Origin: Owenia fusiformis
Taxonomy: Eukaryota > Annelida > Polychaeta > Sabellida > Oweniidae
Assembly: GCA_903813345.2 (NCBI GenBank)
Contig: CAIIXF020000006.1
Location: forward strand, 39,397,936 to 39,461,935
Direction: 5' to 3'
Length of the DNA stretch: 64,000 nucleotides
Shown here: piece by piece, positions 21,999-33,779 of the stretch
How the letters are laid out: each line of letters opens with the position of its first letter
Numbering within the stretch: position 1 is the first letter of the stretch
The notes under the pieces: model-generated
What the model was told of the DNA's origin: nothing
The model's input: the letters and a program-made list of their open reading frames with translations, nothing else
Databases searched by the model: none
Translations under genes and position numbers: made by a program

Positions 21999-22664
21999 AT
22001 TCCCAGGAACGATGTCGGAAAGCTAACTTACTTTCAAGGATAATGACCCCCTCCCCTCATAACTGTTCAAAAGTTTTGTGAGTGTGGTTTTTACAAATGC
22101 GATAAGCATGTTTACAAAATAGTATAGTGCAGATGATCAAATAAGCTCTCATAATATATTCATAATTATAGCAAAGTAGATCTTAGATGATTAGATAATC
22201 AGGGTGACTGACAAATTATAACGGAGGCTATATGTATAAGTATTAGATGGAAACATTTAATTTAAAATCGAATGATAGAAGAAAGCATGCTCGAAGAAAA
22301 ATGATACAGAAACAGTTGGACGGCAGTTGGAGGAAACAGTACGTTTCTGGACTCAATTGTTTCGATCGTGGTTACCATGAGAATCTTTTCGTTTTGAATC
22401 AAATATCCGTTCTAAGAAATTAGGTACAATGAGGAACAGAATGCTGTAAGTGATAAGTAATTTAAGTAAAAATAATCGAACATAATTAAGTGGATCCACT
22501 TGTCTAATTCTATGCACTGTGATAGTTAGGAAAAATACCGTAACCAGTGGCGTAGCCAGCAAATGGTGACCAGGGGTTCGATTTTCTATGTATCCACAAA
22601 TCTTCCCCTTCATCGGTGTACCTCACAAAAAAGCATTTTTTGTATTTGTCATACATACAATGTA
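21999..22664. other. Intergenic, no gene
   Basis: AT-rich. A stretch AGTGGCGTAGCCAGC ... ACCAGGGGTTCGATT near 22545-22580 looks like a decayed end of a CAGTGGCG-type element. Nothing else supported. Confidence 0.4.
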
Positions 22665-23739
22665 CACTCCTCCAAAAGTTTGGCAACAATTTGATTTTCT
22701 ACGTTGAAATAGTTTTAGGTGAATCTTTTACTGAAAAGATATTGAAATCTGGTAGCAAAATCATACATTTAAATTTTACTGCACTTGTTTAATTGTTCAA
22801 TGGAATCCAAATCAAGGGTTAGCATACATTGAGCCAACTTTTGTTAAGGGAAAATTATAACATATCTCTGAGGAACATGTTTTTGACGAGCTACCATTGA
22901 TAAATCGTCATTCCCAATTCATGTTTTAGAGTTCATTCAAAGATATTCAGATACATGCTATTTTCCCACACTTTTAGATGATTTTTGAAAAGAATCCAAA
23001 TCAAAAGAATTTGATTTATATTTCATTTTGTAAGACCTCATGAACTTACAGTTATTTACTGAAAACTAGTTTATTCATAGCAAATATTTTTGAAGAATGT
23101 AATACTTATTTAATCATGGCGCACAATAAAAGTCGTAATGGCTGCACGAATACTCTCAATTGGTACTGACGATAAAAGTGACAGATGACAAATAGTATTG
23201 TATTACATATTATGAAATGAAACATTCTATCACCGTTCCGCTGTTTTTATCATTAATGACGAGAATCATGAATCTTCTGAGAAATGAAAACATTTTAGAT
23301 GAACTTGTGAATCATTATAGACTTTGATTTGTTTTTGAGAAATTAACGTTTTATTATTTTATTCAAGAATGCTGCCAAATCTTTTTAGACACACGATTTG
23401 AAACTTGTGGTAGGCCAATCCTCTGTCTTTCTGGCAAGTACACTCCCCTCCAAAAGTTTGGCAACCTAAGCTCCCTGCCTCCTCTTTATATTTGAATTTT
23501 TATTTACATAACCTGTGGGGAAAATACTTATAATATTGATTAAAATGTAATTTGATTTCACTTCCAATGCCTCCAAATTTTCCCATTTTTTTACCTCTTT
23601 TGTTGAATTTTTTAATCCGCTGGTGATTATCAGTGGATCAGTTTTTTAGAAAATAAAAAGTGATTATCAGGAAGCAATGCATATTGGTACACCATGTGAT
23701 TTTTTGATATTTTTTATTATGAACTTTTTCCCTTAACTG

Positions 23740-24569
23740 TATGGCATTATTTTTGCTTCTTTATTCATTAAATTCAAATATATTCGATATATGAAATATT
23801 AATATTCGCTAAATCATTTTCCATTCGGTAAAAACGTTTATATGTTTGTTACAGCAAATTAAGTTTTCAAACTAGCCAATCATTTAATACCATGTGCATT
23901 AAATTACATATTTCATTCGCTAAATGATATGTTTTTTGCGTAAATTGTTAAGGTATTTCTTAAGAGTAACACATTATATGCACAATATTGAATTTCTATT
24001 TGAACCCTACCAAAATAAGTTTGCCTATATTTACCGAATGGATTTTTTTCTATGACATAGTTAATGCATTTTACCGAAAGCTAATTTGCTATTTACCTAA
24101 TGCAATAAAGTAATATTCGATAACTTTCGTTGTTGTTCGATATTTTGTCACGTGACCTCGAGATTTGCAAAATGGCCGCGCAGCTATTCTACATCGTTCA
24201 AATATATCACGTGACTGAAAGTCTCGTAGAGTATCGAAAAATAATGAAATTTAACGAATGTGGCATTCGGTATTTATCGAATATAAATAATTTAAATACC
24301 GAATGTACAAATAATTAATTGAATTATACGTGCGTTAAGGATACGCTGCATCACACAAATACATGTACACTGTGTATAAATATCAAATGTGAATGCCAAC
24401 ACAAAGAACAAGTGAAACTATTTAGCGAATATAAATTGTATAGATTATTACATTCGATAAAATAAAAAAACATTCGATAGATTTGGTAAAGGTTTGGTAA
24501 ATTGTTTTTTTTATTTGGTATTCATGGAATATTTAATGTACCGAATAAAGAAGCAGTTTAAACTCCATA
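23740..24569 (+). mobile_element. TATGG-ended element of unknown superfamily, copy 1 (830 bp)
   Basis: Ends TATGG...CCATA, flanked by the direct repeat TAACTG at 23734-23739 and 24570-24575. Inner ends share TGCTTCTTTATTC in inverted orientation (ATTTTTGCTTCTTTATTC and GAATAAAGAAGCAGTTTAAA). The interior is rich in ATTCGNTAAAT-type motifs and has two CACGTGAC boxes flanking an ATGGCCGCGCAGC start. Copy 2 (46286-47136, opposite strand) aligns over the whole length. There is no transposase. Confidence 0.85.
24130..24318 (+). other. Short shared ORF inside the TATGG element, copy 1
   Basis: An open frame of 62 codons, or 48 from the ATG at 24172 (MAAQLFYIVQIYHVTESL), lies in the only non-repetitive part of the element. 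The copy at 46537-46725 is open over the same length and differs at 7 of 62 residues. No family recognised. Similarity may simply reflect the recent common origin of the DNA. Confidence 0.4.
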
Positions 24570-25726
24570 TAACTGTGAGAATGTAATACTCATTTGAAAT
24601 AATAAATCTAGACTTATTTGATATAATCCTTCTTACGCCTTTGCTTTCCTCAGCAAAAGATGACTGCATCTGACCTTTTTATTGGACAGAACTTTCCACT
24701 GCACGTAATGTGTGTACCTTTTACACTTGTATCTAGTAACACAGACATACTCACCTAATTGCCTCCCTTAATCCATTTATTTGCGAAACATATTATAATT
24801 AATGTCATAAACGCGATCCACTAAAGTTTGATATTCTTGAAAATAGAGTAAATACTTAATACACTGAAACAGCAACATTTTAATCTTAAAATGATCTCCG
24901 AGATGAACGTGCATCTGAAAAAGCAAAACTGATTTTTTCGCAATCGATTTATTTTTCCTTAAAAAGTGATGGATAATAAATACCCATTCGATCAAATACT
25001 TGTGTTTATAAATGATACATATGCTTTTAATAATAACTCATTTCAAAATGTTTATATTATTTAATATTTGCTTTTGAGGACTTGTCAGACCCGGGGACTT
25101 AGCAAGAATTTTTTTGTTTGAAATAAAACAAAACGGAGGGGCACAGATTTGAAAGAAAATGTGTTTTCATCAGTATTAAGACAATTTGTTTATTTCACTG
25201 TAGATGGAGCAGCTTTTTATTGATTTTTTTTCTTTGCATAATGTCATAATGCTCCGGGGTCTTCCCAAAATTAAACAATCCCACCCCGTGCCTGAGGTTG
25301 CCAATCTTTTGGAGAGAAGTGTAAATTTACTATTTTTATCTACTAGTCATATAAATTGAATATATGTTATTGGTTATTGCAATGAATTTTCCACAAATAT
25401 TTTTGGGGGGAATCCCGACCGGGGGTTCGTCCGAACCCATCGAACCCCCGGTCCCTACGGCTATGGTATGCATAGTCGTCATTCTTTTGAATCTCAAGAT
25501 TTTCAGGCATTATTTCATCAACCAGAGAACCGAACAAGAAAACACATAAGACACATAAGACACCAATCATAAGAAAGACAAAGCAACGATCCCTAATCAC
25601 TCGGAATCCAACGTGAAAGAAACAATGATGTTTGTTTGTTTCTGATGTCCTTATACACAACGAAATCAAAGTACACGTTTATTTTTACATTAATTCTATT
25701 ACTTGACAGCTAGCTTGATCATTACG

Positions 25727-26460
25727 GATAAAAAATACTGTCTATTTGATTATACATAATCATTCCACCGGGAGTTGTATACATTTCCTGTAGCCTACTA
25801 ATGTTGATGAAGGATATTATTTCAGTGTTGGTATCATCTGCTATGCTTGTTGTTGGTTGAATGCTATTGCCCCGGGATCTTGAACGTTGGGGATATCATG
25901 TCTCTAAGATGATATCCTCCAATGTCAAATTAAACAATTCCAAAGAACCAGCAGTATCGAGAGGTTTCAATGATACAGCCACTTACACCTGTGTTAGTTG
26001 CCACATCCTTAGCACAATCTTTCACCTGTGTCTTTTTTACATTCACATGATCATCACGCAGCAGTGGCGGATCCACAAATAAACAAGGGGGACCCAAATT
26101 TTGAGTTTGGAAAAACCAGAACTAGGCAAAGGCAGCAGCCCCCCCCCACACACACCCCAATTAAAACTAATGCAGATGCTTTATTTTTTATTTTTCTTCT
26201 AAGATATAACTGTGCATTGTTTACAAATTGCAATTACTACGTTGAGGGACACCTATAATGCCACTGGCGATTGGGTCCCTCATGTATGATATGTACTTAT
26301 AATGATTAATGCCCCCCCCTCCCGGATCCGCCATGGCCACTGCACAGTAAGGCGTTGTTACTGCTGTAGTTGTCCTCACCACTTATAACAAAGTACATCA
26401 TCTAATAACCCGTTGAAAGGACTGCTGTCGAAAATGGCTTTATTTGTGCATTTTAACATA
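25727..26460 (-). pseudogene. NHL pseudogene related to the CARD+NHL gene, split by a MITE
   Basis: 25727-26061 aligns to 34905-35245 of the CARD+NHL gene: shared GGGAGTTGTAT, GATGAAGGATAT, TGTTGTTGGTTGAATGC and AGTTGCCACATCCTTAGCA. After the MITE at 26062-26342 the match resumes (CCACTTATAACA..., GTTGAAA/CGACTGCT) to about 26460, equivalent to 35240-35335. Frameshifts and stops break the frame. Only the middle of the propeller is retained, with no CARD. It is a decayed tandem or dispersed duplicate on the same strand as its relative. Confidence 0.85.
26062..26342. mobile_element. MITE with CAGTGGCGGATCC termini inside the NHL pseudogene
   Basis: Left CAGTGGCGGATCC and right GGATCCGCCATGGCCACTG are inverted repeats (right arm has a 5-base insertion). 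C-rich and A-rich interior without coding capacity. hAT-like by terminus style; the target duplication is not clear because the pseudogene flanks have diverged. Confidence 0.75.
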
Positions 26461-27218
26461 TTTTAAACTCAAAAACATAATATTGAAAATGTGAACATTT
26501 TGACTTTTGATATGTGTCATAAAATTTAAGAAGAAGTCGGATTGAAAAATACACAAGTAAAAGGGAAATCTAATATACCACTAATACATCACCAATTATA
26601 TATCACAAATACACCATGAAAAGTGATTTATAGTCAAGTGGTTTGTAAGTTTTTTGTAAGTTCAACTAATAAACCACCTGTTAAGTCAATGGCAAAAAGT
26701 GGTCTGTTAACGGAAATCGCCACTAACAAATCACATATAGAACATGGCATTGTTCTACTAGTTGAGTATTAGTAGTCTATTAATGTATTAGAGTGGTATG
26801 GCAAGCTGTTTTTTTCACATGGGAAGATATCAGATTTGCAATTCTGAGAAAATTTGCCATGCCAATTAATCCTCAATTTTGATACACAATATTTACCCTT
26901 GACCTCTTTTCGGGCACCATATCTGAAAACGGAATTTAGCATAAACAGCTTTTTAGTAGACTCATGAACACCAGCAAACGTGTGTGTTGTGACATATATT
27001 GACAAATAGTATTTTTTTACCCAAGTTTGCTCAACCTTTAGGCTGAGTAATAAAACAAAACTTTGAAAAGTACTCAACCATTGAACACCTTTGAATAACT
27101 TTATTACTATTTTCTTGATGCAGTTCAACCTTACCATTCATTGTGTCATGTACATTTATCTAAATTATATGAAAGCAGCAACCATGTCATACAAAATCCT
27201 TAATAGCACTGTATAGTG
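26461..27218. other. Intergenic, no gene
   Basis: AT-rich with short inverted pieces (GTGGTTTGTAAG.. and ..CTTACAAACCAC-like motifs near 26580-26740). A 122-codon minus-strand frame at 26769-27137 shows no domain and no coding-like composition; I do not call it. Confidence 0.4.
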
Positions 27219-27220
27219 TA

Positions 27221-28268
27221 CAGGGTGGTCCAAAAATGTCCATATTTTTATTTTTGTTATATCTGCTGATATGTTGGAAATATCCATAGATTATATATCA
27301 TTATATAGATTATGATTCAAAAAATACGAATGGCTATTGGTGACTTCATGATGGTTTCCATATCACATGTATCATGAGGTAGTAACAGTCGAAAACAAGA
27401 TTTTACTATATGTTTTGGCCATATTGAATAGTATCACATTGCTTAATTAATCAAAACGTTTAGGCTATTACATATAGAAAAAGTACTGGAGTTGATAGTT
27501 TGTTAGTCATTTTATAGCTCTAAAGTAATCATGTAACCTATTTCTTATGCATTGTAGTTCGTTACAAATGGTCCAAAAGAGGATTTCACGAGACAGATGG
27601 ACAAATCAATGTTAACTAAAATGGCTGAAAAAAAAAAACGGACATAATATTTTGCCAATTTTTTGTAACAAAATTATTTCATACAGCTACTTTTTACAGT
27701 AACATGGCTTTTTACAATGCAGGACAGCTGGAATTATTTGTAAAGCTAGGAAATGGGCCAAAAGTGAATTTCGCGAGACAAGAATGACGACCATTTTGAA
27801 AATAGGCGAGCTTTTGAACCAAGAGTCATAGGAGAGTTTTTTGTATTGATGTTGAACAAAATTAACTTAAAACGGGAATCCTATCGACAGAGGGTTTAAG
27901 GCAAATGGTCCAAAAGTGGATTTTTGCGAGACAGATGGACAAATCAATGTTAACTAAAATGGCTGAAAATAAGAAAATGAATATAATTTTTGCTGATTTT
28001 TCGTAAAAAAATTATTTCATACATCTACTCTTTACATTGACATGGATTTATACAATGTAGGACACTTGAAATTATTTGTAAAGCTAGGAAATGGGTCAAA
28101 AGTGAATTTCACGAGACAAAAATGGCAGCCATTTTGAAAATAGACGAGCTTTTGAACCAGGAGTCATAGGGGAGTTTTCTGTATTGATGTTGTACAGAAA
28201 TTACTTAAAACAGGAATCCTATCGACAGAGGTTTTAAAACGTGCCACTATTGTTGACGGACGGACGGA

Positions 28269-28316
<48 letters not shown>

Positions 28317-28710
28317 CGGACGGACGGACGGACGGACGGACGGACGGACAGACAGACAGACGGACAAGTGAGTGATTGTAAAAGCTCACCATGTGAGCTA
28401 ATAATCTTACAGAACTAATCCTTTTGCTGTTGTGGTAAATAATTTGATGCATAACAGCAACAGACGACGGAGTGTCAAGATGATATGAACAGGAGAAAAG
28501 AAATTATAAAACATAATTGTGACGCTGCTCCACATACCCGCGACTCCTGTTACCATAACAGCCATAACTTTTTTATTTTGAAACAATTTTTCATGACAGT
28601 TACAGGATAAATTGTTACAATGTCATTCTACAATCTGTATCAATTTCATCTCACAACAGGTAAATTTAATCAAATTAGAGCATTTGTATCTTTACTTTCC
28701 GGACACCCTG
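27221..28710. mobile_element. 1.49-kb mariner-type nonautonomous element with TA duplication
   Basis: TA-CAGGGTGGTCC at 27219 and GGACACCCTG-TA ending 28712 give inverted ends and a TA target duplication, as for Tc1/mariner elements. The interior has a direct repeat of about 337 bp (AAATGGTCCAAAAG at 27566 and 27903, each ending AATCCTATCGACAGAGG) and an (ACGC/ACGG)n microsatellite. No transposase frame. It might be a composite that captured non-transposon DNA. Confidence 0.78.
28254..28370. repeat. (ACGG)n/(ACGC)n/(ACAG)n compound microsatellite
   Basis: Uninterrupted tetranucleotides: ACGG, then about 14 ACGC, then ACGG and ACAG. It produces artefactual Arg/Val/Ser-rich open frames on the minus strand. 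A related stretch GGACAGACGGACGAGTGAGTG occurs at 38399-38420. Confidence 0.95.
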
Positions 28711-28930
28711 TATTTACCTTTCTGAATAACAGTTAAATATTACCTTAACCAAAGGGAAAAACAGATATGGAAGAAAATACAAAACAGGTTAGTTTCCTTA
28801 ATTAACAGGATGATTGAAAGACAATGTTACTGTATAGGCATATGCAAATCATGTCGTAACATTTCGGGGGTACAGTTTACAATGCATACAAATTACATTA
28901 CGGGGGTACAGTACTACAGTTTACTGTATA

Positions 28931-29804
28931 CACTCCCCTCCATAAGTTTGGCAACCTTTTTTCCCCATTGAACTACGTGTTAAAGCCTCCTTACCTTTGA
29001 CTTTTTATTTACTTAACCGGCGATGAAATAACTTATAATATTGATGGAAACGTAACTTGACCTTATTTCCAATACCTCCAAATTTTCTCAATTTTTTTCC
29101 TCAATTACAATAGGTCAAAAATTGATGATAAATTTGATGAACTTTTGAAAATCGTCATTCCCATGTAATCCAATGGGAAATGGAGGGTTCGGGGAAAATC
29201 AGAAATCAGAAAATCTTTTCAGTAAAATATTCAGCAAAAAATATTTTTATATAGAAAATTGAATTGTCTAACTTTTTAAAACATTAAGTGTTTAGTTTAT
29301 TTGATGAATATAAAAGTTACAGCGCTTCAAAGTCATTTTTGAAAATAATTTTTCGCCCCCTGTGTTATTTCAATGGGAGAGTTTTTTTGAAAAACAACTT
29401 TGACTTAAAAGCCCTATAACTTTGTTGAACATGAAGAAACATATCAATCTTTTGTTAAATAAAGTTAGCAAATTCAATTGCCTGCCTAACTCGTATTTTT
29501 TGCAAGGACTCGGATGGATGGATATTCTGTCACATGACTTGCGGCAAACCTACCATTTCCCATTGGTTAACATGGGAATGTCGATTTTCAAAAATTCATC
29601 AAATTCATCATCAATTCTCGACCTATTGTAATTGAGGAAAAAAATTGAGAAAATTTGGAGGTATTGGAATTAAAGTCAAATTACGTTTCCATCAATAGTA
29701 TAAGTATTTTCATCGCAGGTTAAGTAAATAAAAATTCAAAGGTAAGAGGCTTTAACACGTAGTTCAATGAGGAAAAAAGGTTGCCAAACTTATGGAGGGG
29801 AGTG
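28931..29804. mobile_element. Tc1-like palindromic MITE, long copy (874 bp)
   Basis: TA-flanked. Ends CACTCCCCTCCATAAGTTTG and CAAACTTATGGAGGGGAGTG are perfect inverted repeats. Arms extend about 290 bp inward (AACTACGTGTTAAAGCCTC, CCAATACCTCCAAATTTTCTC, CATTCCCATG..CCAATGGGAAATG) around a central unique part. A 358-bp derivative is at 37801-38158. Confidence 0.9.
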
Positions 29805-29904
29805 TATACAAATTATGTCATGCTATTGCGGGCTTACAGTCTTTCTGTATACTGTATATAAGCTGTGAGTTACCACCTTCTTCAATCCACCTACACTGTA
29901 ACTT

Positions 29905-30997
29905 TACCTCTAAATAGTGTTGCTTTAGCTTTTTCTGTGTTTAAAATGTCAATTTCATTGTCAAGGATTTCAATTTCATAATTTAATCTCTTTTGCTCTA
30001 TTTGGAAAGCAGCAGTTTGCTTTTGTTGATGTAGTAGAATTCTGCGGCGCATCTTGATATCAAGGTTAGTTTTTGATTCTTCTTTTTTAGTCTTGAAAAT
30101 TTGACTGTAACTTGTTTTATGTTAAGCTTTATTAACTCCCATAGCATATTTGGTTGTAGATTTGTGTTTTGCTTTGTTGTTTCTTGAATACTGTGTTTGA
30201 TAAATTGGTCATATTCTTCATCTCCAATCCATTGGTTATTCATTTTCCAAAGTCCAGGACCACATGGTTGATCTGTAAATTTTAATTTAAGGGTTATTAG
30301 TTTGTGGTCTGTAATCTTGATATATGTGTTTGGATCTATTACGGGTTTTTCTGTACATTGGAATACGTCTCCTGAAACAAGAAATTAGTCTAGTCTACAC
30401 TTGACGGTTGAATTGTTGTTTTCCCATGTATAGTCATTAATATTCTTGTTTTTCTGTCTCCATACATCTAGAAGATCGAAATCTTCGATTAGTGCATTAA
30501 TTTGTTCTCTTGTTTTTCCACGTGTTGCATCTCTTCCACCATATTTATCGATATTTGGCTCTAAAATTACACTGAAGTCCCTCCAATTTAATGATTTGGT
30601 GGTCTATATATTCTCTGAGTTTTTCGTTAAGTTTTGGATACACGATTACATTGTCATGATTGAATCCATAAACATTTATCAATAGTGTCGGCCTCCCATG
30701 CATCAGGCACTGGATAAGGATATATCTTCCATCTGAGTCTGTTTCATTTTTTATAATTTCTATGTCACTTCGATTAGAAAACAGTACTCCTACCCCTACT
30801 GCATTTTGTGAGTACTGTGAGAAAAAAGCCTTGAACTCCCATTCCTGAGACCATAATGATTCTTGCTTGGATCGACTGTGTGTTTCTTGGAGTAAGAGAA
30901 TGTCAATTTTGGCTTTTCTTGTAAGATTGACTATTTTTCTCCTTTTGATCCTATTTTGCAAACCCTTTGCGTTAAGTGATGCTACTTTAAGTGACAT
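29905..30997 (-). pseudogene. L1-like ORF2 fragment: AP-type endonuclease and linker
   Basis: The minus-strand frame 30997-30545 begins MSLKVASLNAKGLQNRIKRR and has LLLQETHS (catalytic E) and VGVLFSNRSD, the N-terminal APE endonuclease of L1-type ORF2. It shifts frame near 30550 and continues to about 29905 with GGRDATRGKTREQ, DYTWENN, ITDHKL (active-site H), GLWKMNNQ and a Lys/Gln-rich linker. It stops before the RT domain. It may be the 5' part of the same family as 3459-5592. Probably lies in an intron upstream of the first visible EF-hand exon. Confidence 0.85.
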
Positions 30998-31269
30998 TAT
31001 TATTGCTTTGAAGCTGGGTCGTACCCATGTCTCTCTCTCTCTACTCTTGCTAAATTATAAATGTTTGTTTTTGTTATCTTAGTTTTTAAAATTAATAAAA
31101 ATAGATAAAAATAAGTAAACAAAAAGAGGAACACCCTAAGGATTAAAGTCAAATGTTGCACTGACAACTCAGAAAAGGTAAAAAAGTTCTCTCTACAGTC
31201 CTTGTTGCCCCTTTGATTAAAAAACTATCGAAATATTTCTACTGCCTGTTGTTACTTTTCAATATACAG

Positions 31270-33169
31270 AAGGCGCGTCTATGTGATCTCCCTCGACTAT
31301 GGGTGAGAAAGATGGTGACTGCAATCTTTGTTCACGATTGTGATAACGATGGCCACTTTAGTTATGAAGATTCAATGACACTGGCAGACAATATTGTAAA
31401 GCTAGGTAATGTGCTCAGATTTAGTGGCATAGTATTAGTATATGCTTCATTAAGCTACGTTCACACCGACGGCGCTTTGCTTGATGGCGTTTAATGCGGC
31501 GTGCGAAGCGGCTTTGCACGTTGCATTAAAGCGCCATCAAAGCGCCGTTGGTGTGAACGTAGCTTAACAGGTTCCAACTAACCAATCACTTAATCATTAG
31601 CTACAATGGCTACACTGGCTGGAGAGCAATTTCATTGGCTCAAAATGCGTGTCAATAATAGTTTACATGTGTTTGTGTTTAAGGCTTAGTTCACACCAAC
31701 GGCGCTTTGATGGCGCTTTAAAGCAACGTGCGAAGCCGCTTTGCACGCCATATTAAAGCGCCACCAAAGCGCCGTTGATGCTTTAGAGCGCCGCGCAAAG
31801 TCGCTTTGCACGCTGCTATGCAGCGCCATCAAAGCGCCGTTGATGCGAACTTAGCTTTACCATCACATTCCAGGCTGTTTAGAAGGCAGAGCAGCTGACA
31901 AAGTATATGAATTCTGGGGGAATGCTATTGCTGAAACTGAAAAAGCAGTCCCTAATTTTCACTATGAAAAGTCATTTGTAGAACAAGTAAATCATGCGTG
32001 GGCAATGGCAGATGATCCAGAAAAGCTGAAGATCTGGATTACGTTTTGGCAAAAACAATTTCAGGTAAATTGTATTCATAAACGTAATAAGATCTATATA
32101 GCAACTAGATAACAACAGCGCCAAGGCATAGCAAACCCCATCGAAAGGCCATGGTTGTTTTTTGGAAAATATGTCCGCCAATTTAGAGCCAAATTATCAT
32201 AAGACAGTATTGCTATCCACAGTTTCGTATATATTATTTCAACAAAATAGCCGCATTTACAATACTTCCAGTTATAGCTGCAATGTAAAACAACAAAATG
32301 GATGAAAGAGTAATATGCACTTAAGTAGTCACATATAAAATGTCAACAAAATCGCTACTCTTCTAGTTAAAGTAGAAAAAAAGATGACAAACATAAACCG
32401 TCGGCCAAACCATCATCGTCAATGGTTTTCATCGTCGGCAAACATTTGGTTCATATATTATATATGACTACTTAGAAGCATATGACACTTTCTTATATTG
32501 GCTAGTACAGCGAAGAAATGGTCGAGCTAGCTATAGTAAAAAGTCAAATAACACACGTTAACATGTTTGCTATTTTGTAAAATGACCACCAACTAGACAA
32601 AATGGCATTAGAATGTGTGTCCTACTTACAAGTAATCACATATCAACCATGAACAAAATCGCCTCAGTACTTTTGTGATCAAAACATATTTATTATTTTA
32701 CACTTTTATATATTGCACCTAAAGAGCTGTAAAATTGACACTAAAAATGCAAACATTTTGAAACCAGAAGCCATTTGAAAATCGACCTTCGATCAGAACT
32801 TAAGTATAGAATAATTTCTGATACTAAAATGGTTCGGGGTTTCTTCGTCAAATTGTATTTACTAGGTGCACGGACACCGGCTACCCTCAATCTGAAAAGA
32901 TAATTTATACAGTATGTCATTGTCAGAGATAACTCATTTTACAGGTTTTGGACTTCAACTCTGATGGAGCCATCAGCTTTGAAGAGTACTTGATCTTCTG
33001 GAAAGCCTATAACCTTGATCCAAGTCTAGCAAGATTGCAGTTTGATTACATTGATATAGATCATGACGGGAAAATCTCAGAAAAGGAGTTTGTTGATGCT
33101 TTCATTGATTATTTCTGCAACCATAATGATAACGGAAATAGATCATATGGACCGTTGCTTGACTTTTAG
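31270..33169 (+). CDS. Sarcoplasmic calcium-binding-protein-like EF-hand protein (three exons, 5' end missing)
   Basis: Exons 31270-31405, 31874-32064 and 32945-33169 have GT/AG junctions and chained phases (0, 1, 0), giving 183 residues. The first visible exon follows an acceptor (CAATATACAG) and has no convincing start, so one short upstream exon is missing; an internal ATG at 31312 is less likely. EF-hand loops: DCDNDGHFSYED, DFNSDGAISFEE and DIDHDGKISEKE, all with acidic residues at 1, 3 and 12. The helical spacer with VYEFWGNAI and WITFWQKQF and the total length fit the sarcoplasmic calcium-binding protein/calexcitin group of invertebrate cytosolic Ca2+ buffers. The first intron carries two GC-rich hairpins. 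Confidence 0.85.
31450..31567. mobile_element. GC-rich palindromic MITE, AAAGCGCCGTTGGTGTGAAC family, copy 1
   Basis: TTAAGCTACGTTCACACCGA ... GGCGCTTTG is mirrored by CAAAGCGCCGTTGGTGTGAA ... CGTAGCTTAA. GC-rich against an AT-rich background. Lies in the intron between EF-hand exons 31270-31405 and 31874-32064. Confidence 0.85.
31683..31858. mobile_element. GC-rich palindromic MITE, copy 2
   Basis: Same family as 31450-31567: starts GCTTAGTTCACACCAACGGC, contains several GGCGCTTT/AAAGCGCC blocks (CATCAAAGCGCCGTTGATG twice) and ends GCGAACTTAGCTT. An extra internal duplication makes it longer. Confidence 0.82.
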
Positions 33170-33528
33170 GATGAAAAAGTGAATAAGATTATAAACATAC
33201 ACGAAGAGTCCGTGATCATGATAATGAACAAATATGTTCAATTCCTTCATATTCTTAATTTCAGTCTAGCTATAAGCCCTTGTATCCCTGTCCATTTAAT
33301 TGGCAGTAATCCCTCTTACACCTGTTGAGATTTGCAGTAAGGGGATCACAAGGGAAGGGCTTGTAGCTAAACTATGCAATTTGTTTACCAGAAAAAGTAT
33401 GTATAATATGCAAATTAACAACATGCAAAGGATTTCATTTATCATTAAATTCAGATGTTACGGAAAGAAATGAAATACCCTTGGACCAAGGATTAACAGC
33501 ATGTTATAACTATAAGATTAATAATGGA

Positions 33529-33534
33529 AATAAA
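33529..33534 (+). terminator. Poly(A) signal, candidate for the EF-hand gene
   Basis: AATAAA about 360 bp after the stop codon at 33169, the first good match downstream. Confidence 0.5.
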
Positions 33535-33779
33535 AAATGATTTAAATATGGCATCATATAGTCTGTTTACATTTATTATGCAAGCAAGATAAGTTAATAT
33601 ATTATCTTTTATTTACGCAATAACAATTAGATTATAGTAAAATGGTTGATCAAAAAGTTTTTTACAGTAGGCTCTACATTTTATAATAAGAGGAGTTGGA
33701 TGCTCAAACTTTACACGAGACAGGGTAGTTCGATTGCATGAAACTGTACGAGTTTCTGGTAATGATAAAGAGCCAATCT

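Larger units (their letters stand above)
22665..25321. mobile_element. Decayed Tc1-like element(s) with CACTCCCCTCCAAAAGTTTG ends
   Basis: TA-flanked ends CACTCCTCCAAAAGTTTGGCAAC at 22665, CACTCCCCTCCAAAAGTTTG at 23441 (both forward) and the inverted CCAATCTTTTGGAGAGAAGTG ending at 25321, followed by TA. The 23441 arm continues like the clean copy at 28931 (AATATTGATTAAAATGTAA...CCTCCAAATTTTCC). Whether one or two elements are present cannot be decided by eye. A different element (23740-24569) has inserted inside. Confidence 0.5.

Noticed and set aside
28164-28452. Arg/Val/Ser/Pro-rich open frames on the minus strand
   Set aside because: They are translations of the (ACGC)n/(ACGG)n microsatellite.
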